DNA of 64,000 bases, taken from NCBI GenBank assembly GCA_964016985.1, contig OZ024827.1:77888335-77952334 (forward strand), read 5' to 3'. Below are positions 19,555-28,984 of the stretch, piece after piece; within the stretch, counting starts at the first letter, position 1; each line of letters starts with the position of its first letter. Source of the DNA: Anodontia alba (lineage: Eukaryota > Mollusca > Bivalvia > Lucinida > Lucinidae). The notes under the pieces are model-generated. The model searched no databases, was not told where the DNA came from, and worked only from the letters and a program-made list of their open reading frames with translations. A program made the position numbers and the translations under genes.

Positions 19555-21332
19555 TCTGATAATTTCAACTCTAATCTTTATACATATTTCAAGCAATTTT
19601 ATTGGTTGACAGAAAGTTTTATACTTCAACAAAATCCAGAACAGGAATCTGTTGGCTTTATTTTCCTCTCCCCATCTAAAAAGGTTTGTCTTTTTTTGGC
19701 AACACAGAGTGCTCACTAGGATTTTGAAAACAGGAGTTTAAGAATCCATCTCTGAGAAAAGTTGGAGTTAAAATTGAAAAATAGGAGTTTGACCTAGAAA
19801 ACTTGGAGTTTTCAGCTAAATATGAAAACTTAATATTTAAGGACATTGTCTGGACAACTTCATTTTTCAACATAGTTAACCTTAACCACTGAGTGTCTGG
19901 TAAGGATCCAAAAGCTTTTGGGGCTTAGGAAATAGTGACAGGACGTCCATTAACTTCCAGACTCAGGAAGTCCCAGACTTCCTACCCCTCAAATTTTGAA
20001 GTCCCACAGGAAAATCTAGGAAGTCCCACTTTTTTCTCTGCTGCGGTAGTCTGCCCTTTCTTTAGTAGAACAGAGGTTCTTAATTCTGTGTCACACAGAA
20101 TCATCATGATATACACTTCTCTTAGATGTGTTTTAAATATCCTTATCGCTTATTAAAATTCGATCGCATCTTTTTGGAATGCCTGTACTTGTATGTCGGA
20201 CCTTAGAGAAAGCATCAACATTGGTCCAACTTCGCGTTCGTTTCAAAGCCCAGAGAAAGAAAAAAAGAAAAGAAAATACATGAGAGAAAACACCCAAAAT
20301 ATGTTTTCTCAAAAACAAACTATGCTGAAATTATTTTGCAGAAATGTATTTAATGAAATATTTGCTCGGATTGAAGCTGATCAACACGAGCGAGCGAGTT
20401 GCTTACTTCACAAAAATTGCGGGAAAACGGCGCCGACTCGTGCAACAACAAACAAATAAAAGGCAGCTCTCGATGAGTTACCAACAGCAATACGTTCGTT
20501 CGCGGAGAATAGCAAGCAAAACCATCGCAATTCGCCTATATATAGACTTACTTTGCGTCTTCTCCGCGCTGGTAAACAGCGCAGCCGGAACAAGGCTACG
20601 AATTTAGAAACGGGTTTTCCGAAAATTTTGACAAAAAATATGTTTTCTTCTCATTTGAAAAATTGCTTTTGTTGTCATGACAAACATAAGCTTCTAAATT
20701 CGAATAGATTTAAATTTGCGTTCTGTGCATAATTGTTATTTATTTATTTAATTTCACTCGGTAACTCCCGGAAGTGTTGAGGTGTTTTCAGACGACACAC
20801 GTTCTTAGCAAAATAATAATTTAAGATTTTAAGACGTGAATATTTAAAAATAATAATGACCATATAATTTCACCGAATATTTTGGGGTGTCGCAGAAGAA
20901 AGTTTAATTATACAAACATCAATTTATCAACTCAGCATGCGTGACAAATACACATAGTGATTACGCAGCCATCAAAAGTGTGCCGCGACGCTTGACACCG
21001 ATGTCAATAAAACTCCCGCAAGCGGAGAGTGGGACGTCCTTAAAGCTCAGTCAACACAGGTAGCGAATTTCCAATAAGTAGGCGGGGCAAACATCATACA
21101 ACTCGTTAAAAGTGGGCGGGCTTTTTGACAATTTTTTGGACATCTCGGGTATCGATTTCGACGGGCAAAAGAAATTTCGGAAGTCCGCGGTACATCTTTG
21201 AAGTTCAGTTTGGACGTCCGGTGGCAATAAAGCGTAAATGAGAATCCTCGGAAGGAAATTTTACGCGTACAAAAGCAAAAATAGGCGTAAAAATACGCCG
21301 GATTCGGCATTTCCGAGAACTCTGCAACATTT
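19555..21332. other. Unassigned stretch of intron 2 of gene A
   Basis: No gene or clear repeat. Local features are AGGAAGTCCCA repeats at 19960-20030 and a GC-richer patch around 20400-20600 (GGGAAAACGGCGCCGACTCG). Open frames here are short and lack splice signals or recognisable domains. Confidence 0.4.
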
Positions 21333-21529
21333 GAGCCAGTGCATGACAAAACCTACAAAATGGCATATGCACCTAGGGAAGACTCAGACCAGAGTCTTCG
21401 CTGTGTGCTCAATGGGTAGCTAAGGACCCAAGCTTTTTTCACGCAGACAGCTAAGACTGATCAGATTGGGAGGATGCCCAGGCTGATCCGAGTCTTTGCT
21501 GGGCGCTTGGTTTCGTCATGCACTGGCTC
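21333..21529. mobile_element. MITE with GAGCCAGTGCATGAC ends
   Basis: The left end GAGCCAGTGCATGACAAAAC is inverted at the right end as GTTTCGTCATGCACTGGCTC. The interior has AGACTCAGACCAGAGTCTTC and CAGGCTGATCCGAGTCTTTG. Confidence 0.75.
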
Positions 21530-21660
21530 ATATTTTATAACAGTTAGAATTATATGGAATGAATCATTATTTTTTTGTGGATTTTATTAATGTGTAAACA
21601 AAGCGAAGTACTCACAAACTTTATAAAAATGCTCTCTGGACTTTATTCAGTTAGCGAGTG

Positions 21661-21967
21661 ATTTTGTTTGTGTGGAGGTTTTAAGCCCCAGTCAACCCAA
21701 GGGGGTCATGTTCAGTGTGGTCAGTTTACCTAACCATACTTTTACTGGGCAGCCTTAGTCCGCTAAGCGGTTAACCAGTATTGTGAACATTCTTTTGCCA
21801 GAAACTGACAACTGACCTTCTTGAATCAGTGAAAGGAAGAGAATGACCGTAGAAAGTATTTCATGATCAATCTCCATGAAAGAATGTTGCTGACCTGGCG
21901 GGGGTCGAACCCGCAACCTCCTGATCACCAGTTGGATGGGCACCCAACTGAGCCACCAAGGCTGGCT
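21661..21967 (-). mobile_element. tRNA-derived SINE, full length
   Basis: Read on the minus strand, the head is a tRNA-like sequence with A box GGTGGCTCAGTTGG and B box GGTTCGACCCC, followed by the body shared with 28427-28722 (AACATTCTTTCATGGAG, AGAAACTGACAACTG reversed) and an ACAAACAAA-type tail. Flanks share GAGTGA, a possible degraded target duplication. The internal promoter suggests RNA polymerase III transcription. Confidence 0.85.
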
Positions 21968-22106
21968 AGTTTGTGAGTGAGTTGCCGGCATTTACATGTT
22001 GATAAAATCCACAACAAATAGAATTCATTCCTATAATGAAGTCTTTGTTGAGTTTGTATAGTTACATCCTGCAGTAATAAAAACATGGCAGCAAGTCAAG
22101 TCTTAC

Positions 22107-22223
22107 ATGTTTTGATACAGTGTTGAACATGTCCTCCTCTGAGCTGGGTACCAATATGTGGTCTTTAAACTCTTCATCCTGCAAGTCATCCTTGGTTACC
22201 ATGGAAAACTGAGGTATACAAAT
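22107..22223 (-). CDS. Host gene A, coding exon 2
   Basis: A 117 nt exon, 39 codons, phase 0 to 0. The acceptor is TTTTGTTACAG and the donor GTAAGA. It reads ICIPQFSMVTKDDLQDEEFK and then DHILVPSSEEDMFNTVSKH. Acidic and hydrophilic, with no membrane segment. Intron 1 upstream is 943 nt. Intron 2 downstream is 12,133 nt and contains the nested family A/DIRS/mariner stack. Confidence 0.8.
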
Positions 22224-22249
22224 CTGTAACAAAAGATATTTTGTTCAAG

Positions 22250-22425
22250 GTAGACCACTATTGCAGATTCCTGTTTGCTTTCCTGCGCACCAAATCCCTT
22301 TTGATAAGGGGTCTACTCTAAAAAGGGGAGCAAGTTATTTCCGTCTAGAGCAGATCCCTTCTCAGAAGGGAGGCAGAACGATTTTGACAGAGTTGTCTCT
22401 CCTGAAAGTGTATCAATCCCCTTAA
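22250..22425 (-). mobile_element. Family D hairpin element in intron 1 of gene A
   Basis: AAGGGGTCTACTCTAAAAAG and TAGAGCAGATCCCTTCTCAG form the inverted core. The right end GAAAGTGTATCAATCCCCTT runs into a TTAA that it shares with the next element. Confidence 0.6.
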
Positions 22426-22638
22426 CTCTTGTCCTGCTGAACCTGGATATACCCTGCCTTTGCAAACAGTGTAGATCCAGATCAATTGGCTTCTGAAGAA
22501 CCCAACTGATCTGGATCTGCACTGTATGTCATTCAGTATGTGAATTTATATCAACAATTCAGATCAAGTGATCTGATTGGCTCAAAATTCGAAGTGGGCG
22601 TGGTATGATCCTAATTTATTCAGCATGACAAGAGTTAA
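22422..22638 (+). mobile_element. TTAA-family foldback MITE
   Basis: The ends TTAACTCTTGTCCTGCTGAA and TTCAGCATGACAAGAGTTAA are almost perfect inverted repeats. The central hairpin has arms GATCCAGATCAATTGGCTTC and AACTGATCTGGATCTGCACT. Confidence 0.85.
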
Positions 22639-22819
22639 GAAAGCACTGACTATCATGAAAAAATCAAATTATGGATAAATGTGTACAGGACCTTTTTACA
22701 AAAATGATATGCTTATATCTGGAATCACGAAAAAAATTGATTGATTTCATACAATAATGTGTACATGTATTTTGAACTTTCACTCTTTATTGTTAATTAT
22801 TTTCCCTATGAAAATAAAG

Positions 22820-23035
22820 ATACCCTCTTCACCCTAAGTATTGAGACACCTTATCTATTTACCATACTTGTCCTAAAATTTGAAACAGCATTCTACTACC
22901 ACTTGATGTATCTAAAATATTGCTGTGACAAACAGTGTAGACCCAGATCAGACACCACAAAATGTGGTATCTGATCTGGGTCTACACTGTTTGCAAACGC
23001 CTATCTGTCCCAATACTTTGGGTTATTATGGCAGT
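22820..23035. repeat. Hairpin element with CAGTGTAGACCCAGATCAGA arms
   Basis: The inner arm AGTGTAGACCCAGATCAGAC has an exact inverse return after a CACCACAAAATGTGGTAT apex. Outer parts (CACCCTAAGTATTGAGACAC) recur at 53430 and, inverted, near 23600. Confidence 0.7.
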
Positions 23036-23166
23036 CTAAAACCGGTTCAAGGAAATAACCTGGCATATTTTGACATTTTTGGCCTGCTTTCACTGAAAAC
23101 AGAAAAACTGTATAAACCAGTTTATGCTATAGAACATAAAAGACAGTTTATTTCAGAATAACTTAC

Positions 23167-23268
23167 AATCCATCTTTTCACAGTAGCTTCCTCAAACAGT
23201 TTGGGGCATTTCTTTTCTAAAGCCACAAAGAACGGATTCTCGTACAAATCTTCATCATACCTAGACAT
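23167..23268 (-). CDS. Host gene A, first coding exon (start codon)
   Basis: The ATG at 23268-23266 is preceded by GTGAGACA and by a possible acceptor (TTTTTTTTTAGG near 23300), so a non-coding first exon may lie further right. There are 34 codons: MSRYDEDLYENPFFVALEKK then CPKLFEEATVKRWI, then the donor GTAAGT. The start is hydrophilic, with no signal peptide, so the product is probably cytoplasmic or nuclear. Together the five exons give 186 residues without a stop. I could not name the family. The alternative, chance frames, is unlikely given five exons with agreeing phases. Confidence 0.82.
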
Positions 23269-24079
23269 TGTCTCACTTTATACCACAGCTTCAAAAAAGA
23301 CCTAAAAAAAAACAACAAACAACATACCATATACTATAGACTAAGGCTGGCTAATCGGAGCTAAAACATAATCAATTATCAGTGCTGCCATTGTGATTGA
23401 TAATTGATTAGTAATCACTGAAGATTTGATAAAAATTTTGCCTATCTGAATGAGCATGATTCTTACCATATGCCGCAAATGCAGTGTCTCATCTGGGTCT
23501 ACACTGTTTGCCACTCATCCAGCTATTTAAGACACTAAAGTGGGTAGTAAATTGTCCTTGTTTAAATTTTAGATTAATATGGTAAAGTGTTGAGGTGTCT
23601 GAATACTAAGGGTAAATATAGTAAAGTAACAGACAAATCAAATGATCGATTATTAGCGAATCTGTAATGATAATCATTTTTGCGGTATTCATAGATCAAT
23701 TATTCGATTAATCATGCCAGCCTTAATACATAGCCTAAGTATTTGAACAGATGAACAGACAAACTAAAGGAGCAGTCTGATCTGGGTCCACACTGTTTTG
23801 CAACAATGACTTTTAAAGTAACCGGCAGAAGACAAAGCAGACGACAACTGTTGTGATTGGCGCTTTAAGGGTTAATAAGAAAAAGGATGAATTAATAAGA
23901 AAGCCAGAAGTAAAAACTATGATTGTCACTGGAAGTTGGGATCTGCCTGAATTCAAGTGAGTACCACGACCTTGTTTGACTGGAGGCTGGTGTCAGGTAT
24001 TTCTCTGATGGAATGTCGACAATTCAGTGAATAATTTTGAAGAACATGACCAGTTGCTTCTTTATCTGCCTTGCTTCTA

Positions 24080-24930
24080 ATGTCTACCATTCCAAATGGG
24101 CCAGCATTGTTGTCACGCTACTGGTGTTGTGATAATACCTGGCAGCTTTGCGCTGAACCATTCCAATCTTCTGTATGTACTGTTTTGTGTGGGGGCTCCA
24201 TAATGAAGAACAATATTCAATCATTGGCCAGGTCACTGAGCAGGTCTTTGTATCTTTATTGCTGATATTCAAGTTTCGTCTCAGAAATCCCAGCATGCTA
24301 TTTGCCTTTTTGACAACGACTATTGGTCTATAGGGAGGTCCCAGGATAGGTCTGACTCGAACTCTACACCAAGATACAGTATACAGTCGTCTGTTTCTAG
24401 GACCTGGCCTTTCAGAGTGCAGTCCATGACACCTGGGTTTCTTGATCTTGAGATCCTGATCATAGAGCACTTGCCTGAGTGGGAAGATATGCCCAATTTC
24501 CTTTCCCATGCTGCAAGCTTGTCGAGATCCTCTTGGATTATGGTGCAGTCTTGTTGCATTACGAAAACGTGCCTATATAATTTTGACCCCCTTAAACCCC
24601 ATTTTTATATAGTAAAACTGGGGTTTACAGGGGTATACATTATTTTTCTTATTTCTGCTCAAAAACATAGATTGTGGGTACTCGTAAGAACCGCCTCGCT
24701 GAGGCAGTTCTAGCGAGTACCCACAATCTATGTTTTGAGCAGAAATATGAAAAAAATCAGATTTTTTTTTATCTGAAATTTGACATTTTTATGGTGGTAA
24801 AATTTTCAGTGCATTTGAATAGGCGTGTTTTCATAATGGGTTCTTGATACGCTTGCAAAGGATACAGTCATCTGCATAGAGCTATGTACCTGACTGGAGG
24901 CAGTCTGACAGATCCTTGATAAACAACAAT
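24080..24930 (-). pseudogene. Non-LTR retrotransposon RT fragment, split by a family A element
   Basis: Reading leftward from 24930, LYADDCILCKRIKNP (the RT catalytic box) is interrupted at 24838 by a family A element and resumes at 24556 with DCTIIQEDLDKLAAWE, LGVEFESDLSW, MIEYCSSLWSPHT and MVQRKAARYY. This is the order of the RT C-terminal half in CR1/Jockey-like LINEs. Several frameshifts are present. No endonuclease part remains. Confidence 0.85.
24557..24838 (-). mobile_element. Family A foldback element inside LINE RT
   Basis: The ends CATTACGAAAACGTGCCTAT and AGGCGTGTTTTCATAATG are inverted. The central hairpin arms are TAGATTGTGGGTACTCGTAA and ACTC-complement return, with apex CCTCGCTGAGGC. 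No target duplication is apparent. Confidence 0.88.
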
Positions 24931-25306
24931 AAAAATACGAAATGATAATACCTCACCATTATTATATCTAGGGCAGATAACTCTGTCAAAAATTGACGAA
25001 ATTTGGCCATTAGCTTTCCCAAAGCAGATCTCTACAATATCAATGCACATAGCAAGCTTGGTGAAAATCCATTGATATTTACTGGTTATCGCCTGGAAAT
25101 GAAAATCCAGACATGTCGCCGGCAGATACATGTATAAATGGGTCTTAGTTTGGTCCCTTTACATGCCAGGTTACATACAAATCCAGAGTGAACAGTGAAA
25201 GGGCTCTAGAGCAATGAAACAACATGAGAATCGGACATGCGAATATTCTTCTTCGCGAGTTCTGAACCATTTTGTCACTATTTGATACACGAGACGCGAA
25301 ACAAAC

Positions 25307-25518
25307 TACACCACAACCTCTTTATAACACTATTGTTGGGGTCCATAGCATAAACAGTGTTAGTTAAAAAAACCGTGTTACCTATATATCCAAACAAAAA
25401 TCTATAGATTATGGTCATTTTTCAATATAAATCTATACAGTTTTGGGATCCATCTTTGAACCGTGTTATATACAAAACCGTGTTATAACGAACCGTGTTA
25501 TAAAGAGGTTGAAGTGTA
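25307..25518. mobile_element. Short pogo-like MITE (AACCTCTTTATAACAC ends)
   Basis: TACACCACAACCTCTTTATA on the left is inverted as TATAAAGAGGTTGAAGTGTA on the right. Inside, CCGTGTTATAACGAACCGTG and AACAGTGTTAGTT repeat the terminal motif. It is 212 bp and includes flanking TA. Confidence 0.78.
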
Positions 25519-26370
25519 CTGTTCTTTCGATATCTTTCTGAAAGAGAATGGACGATGAGAATGAGTGGTATGGTCTATCAGATCAAAATATGTTCATTTA
25601 GATAAAACGCCAAGCAAAAACGTCTTTCCGTGTGATGTCGAAAGGACAGTAGTTAACGACCTATACAATAATATAAACTTACAATTCAATTTAGTTTTAT
25701 TAAGGCACAACAATTTTAACATTATCGTCGATACATGTTCTCAATCTCACTTGTCTTAGATACTACGACTTTTTCGACTATGACCATCGGGGGAGGTAAC
25801 CCTGTGTACTCTGCTAGTGGCATAATGATCGTGCTTTAAAATTCTTACCTGAAGGGCACAGGGACCTGTGATTGGTTAATAATGAATCACAGGTCGATAA
25901 TAAAGGTGAATTAGTGAATTAAAACTCATCATTCTAAATAGAAAAAAAAAAAAACGTTTGTGTGTAATTTCCTGATCGTTTCAAAGAAATAAATGTTTCG
26001 GTTTGTGTTTGCTAAAGCCAAAAGAAGTGGTGAATTTACAGTTTCAATTTGATACCTGCCAATGGCGGGGTTGCTACACGGCCACCAAAATTCCTAGACA
26101 GTGCTGGCTTGGACCCAATATATTAGGTCCGAGGTGCTGGTGACAGTGGTGTTTTGTGTGTGCGTGTGTGTGTGTGTTTTTTTTGTTTTTTTTTTTTTGC
26201 TTTTTTTTCTCTTTATCGATTTTGTTATGCTAAGCCTGGTCTTTGAAATGAAACAAAATTTGGAAGCCAGCCAATGGCCTACCCTGAAATGAATTCTTAA
26301 CCACCAAAAAGGGTGGAATTACAATGGAGCTCTAGGGTGGAAAATAATTAGTTTATTGTACCCTGAAATC
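25519..26370. other. Intergenic, fragment of repeat R2 and simple repeats
   Basis: 25580-25660 matches the right end of repeat R2 (ACGCCAAGCAAAAACGTCTT). 26155-26205 is a GT-rich then T-rich simple repeat. No gene is seen. Confidence 0.5.
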
Positions 26371-26765
26371 TAACTTTGGAGGGGAGAGTATAAACCAAAA
26401 TCGGGAGTAAATTTGGACATATTGTACCCTGAAACATTACGAAAACACGCCTATTCAAATATATAGAAAATTTCACCTCCAAAAACTGAAAATTTTCAGG
26501 TAAAAAACTCTGATATTTTTCATATATCTGCTTAAAACATAGATTGTGGGTACTCGTTAGAACCGCCTCGGCGAGGCGGCTCTAACGAGTACCCACAATC
26601 TATGTTTTTGATCAGAAATAAGAAAAATAATGTATACCCCTGTAAACCCCAGTTTTACTATATAAAAGTGGGGTTTAAGGGGGTCAAAATTACATAGGCA
26701 TGTTTTCGTAATGTCTAACTTTGGAGGGGAGAGTATAAACCAAAATCGGGAGTAAATTTGGACAA
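26371..26765. repeat. 50 bp direct duplication around a family A element
   Basis: TCTAACTTTGGAGGGGAGAG...GTAAATTTGGACA occurs at about 26374-26420 and again at 26714-26765. The ATTGTACCCTGAAA spacer also recurs, so the element lies at the boundary of a tandem duplication with a unit of about 67 bp. Confidence 0.8.
26435..26713 (+). mobile_element. Family A foldback element, well preserved
   Basis: CATTACGAAAACACGCCTAT / ATAGGCATGTTTTCGTAATG termini, both half-specific blocks, and a hairpin with apex CCGCCTCGGCGAGGCGG. Good reference copy. Confidence 0.9.
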
Positions 26766-27719
26766 TCTAAACATGCACCTATCGGGAAAATAAGTAGAAT
26801 ATAGACTCTTTTAATGCATATAAGATTTTATATCACTATCAAAAATGTTTCATGTTATAAAAAATGTTTGATGATGTTATAGTATGAAATATACGACCAT
26901 GTCGCTCATTTTGAGTTCGGGACTCAAGGTCAGTGCGGTATTGACGATGTCAAGCGTTTTGCAAATTATGGTCAGTCTGAGGGTTCCACGCGAATTATTT
27001 TATGCATTATCAATTAAAAACATGTCACAGATCAGATAAAAATAGAGATATTCGCACCGTCCAGTAAATAATTGACCCGGGAGTAGGTCGGGACTAAATT
27101 TCGGCTTGAAATCGACTCAGATTTGCCTTCTTTCTGATGTCATATACATTGTATTTCTTTAACTTTGGCTACGTATTGTGCCACAAAGCACATTGCAGTA
27201 TATATGGTTTTTGTGCTGTAATAAAATCTCATTGGACGTTGAAAGAGTATTCTTTCTCACACTGTTCACACAACCAGGAACACTCATCACCTTTTCGTAC
27301 CGCTACACATCTCAAATGATACCATCTCCGACTCTTCCTATTCTAACACCCAACCATATCATCGACAAAATCAGGCATTCCACACCTGCAAGAGATATCA
27401 GTTATCTTCATGTTTTTATAATGTCGATTTTGACATTTCTAAGCCTAGAATATTCCTTATGAAAAGGCTGAAATTGCTCATTTTCAAGACAGGCACTTAA
27501 ATGTTTTTTTTTGTTTGTTTTTTTTTTTGTGCGTTTTTTTTTTTAAATCCGACCTCAAAGTTTTGTTTAGCGGTGTATGTTTTTGGATTGAAACAGAATT
27601 TTACAGCATGAGCGATGGCGAATAGACCTATGTAGAGTATATAGGTTTTCTATGTCCCTACGTTTTAGACTTTACTCTACTCTTTTACAGGGACAATAAT
27701 TTCAACTCTCTATAATTTA

Positions 27720-28006
27720 CATCACGAAAACACGCGTATATAGTTTTGACCTCCTTAAACCCCACTTTTATACAGTAAAACAGGGGTTTACAGGGGTATA
27801 TATTAGTTTATTTATTTCTGCTCAAAAACATAAATTGTGGGTACTCGTTAGAACCGCCTCGCCCAAGCTGTTCTAACGAGTACCCACAATTTATGTTTTG
27901 AACAGAAATATGAAAAAAAAAACATCAGATTTTTTTTTTATCTAAAAACCTTCAGTTTTTGATGGAGTAATTTTCAATATATTTGAATAGGCGTATTTTC
28001 GTAATG
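27720..28006 (-). mobile_element. Family A foldback element
   Basis: CATCACGAAAACACGCGTAT to AGGCGTATTTTCGTAATG. The apex is altered to CCTCGCCCAAGC. Confidence 0.88.
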
Positions 28007-28246
28007 AGCGCAATTTGATACGGTGAAATAAAAGTTTCATACTTCAGTCTATTTCGTTAGCAGATTTTTTCAAACGTGATAACTAAGAACACCTCGATGC
28101 GAAACTAGAAACATAAGGAATGAATTATTATTACTACACCGTATTGGGTTGTGTGGACTATATCTGTTATATATGTAAACTCTGGTGAATCACTCACAAA
28201 CAGAATATCACTTAATAATCTAAAACGATCGTCGTGAACACACAAG

Positions 28247-28292
28247 ATTAAAAAAAAAAAAAAAAAAAAAAAACAAAAAAAAAAAAAAAAAC
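28247..28292. repeat. Poly(A) tract
   Basis: About 45 bases, nearly all A with one C. It is not clearly tied to the 3' end of a retroelement. Confidence 0.8.
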
Positions 28293-28334
28293 ATGTTGAA
28301 CTTGTGCAGTTTCGGCTAATATAGTCTCATCAGT

Positions 28335-28960
28335 GACCCTTTAATAAAATGGCGATGAAAGCCGCAGAAAGAAATTAATTAAGTCCTTAGGTAATGAATT
28401 CCATTGCTCGACTATTCTCACCGAGAGCCGGCCTCGGTAGCTCAGTTGGATGCGCCGTCCGACTGGAGACCAGGAGGTCGCGGGTTTAAACCCCGCCGAG
28501 GTCGGCAACATTCTTTCGTGGAGATTGATCATGAAATATTTTCTACGGTCATTCTCTCCCTCCCTTCCGTTGTCAGTTTCTGGCGAAAGAATGTGCACAA
28601 TACTGGTTAACCGCTTAGAGAGCTAAGCCTGCCCAGGAAACGTGTGGTTAGGTAAACTGACCGCGCTCGACATGACCCCATTGGGTTGACTGGGCCATAA
28701 AACCTCAACACAAACAAACAAAATTCTCACCGAGAATGAGTTTTGATCTACAGATTTAAAGCTTAAAAAGCATTTAAGCTTTGAATTATGACCTTTAGAT
28801 TCTGCGATTTGATACAACTCATCAAAGGGAGTATCATCGATCTCTTTCATTATTTTAAATACTTGTATCACATCAGCACGTTTACGTCTATCTAAGAGAA
28901 TAGGTAAATTTAATTCTTTAAGCCTTTAATTCTCGATTCATTATAGTACTTTTTAACCTA
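28335..28960 (-). pseudogene. LINE RT C-terminal fragment split by a SINE
   Basis: Read leftward: LPILLDRRKRADVIQVFKIM, DDTPFDELYQIAESKGH, DQNSFSVR, then the SINE, then RIVEQWNSLPKDLI. The segment is the last part of the ORF2 of a CR1-like LINE. The frame is intact across the SINE insertion apart from the duplicated target bases. Confidence 0.82.
28427..28722 (+). mobile_element. tRNA-derived SINE, complete, with 13 bp target duplication
   Basis: The head starts GCCGGCCTCGGTAGCTCAGT, with A box TAGCTCAGTTGG and B box GGTTTAAACCC, and folds as a tRNA-like cloverleaf. The body contains GTCAGTTTCTGGCGAAAGAA and GGTTAACCGCTTAG, and the tail is AACACAAACAAACAAA. The duplication ATTCTCACCGAGA occurs at 28414-28426 and 28723-28735. 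This is the reference copy for the two reverse copies at 1478 and 21661. Confidence 0.93.
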
Positions 28961-28984
28961 TTTAGCTGCGGTCGGGAATGTGTA

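Noticed and set aside
20193..20607. Overlapping plus-strand frames in a GC-richer patch, possible first exon or CpG-rich promoter
   Set aside because: It lies inside intron 2 of gene A, has no recognisable protein content and no clear donor site in frame. Left as unassigned.
28427..28510. A functional tRNA gene
   Set aside because: The cloverleaf and A/B boxes are present, but it is the head of a SINE with a body, tail and target duplication, and two diverged relatives in the window.
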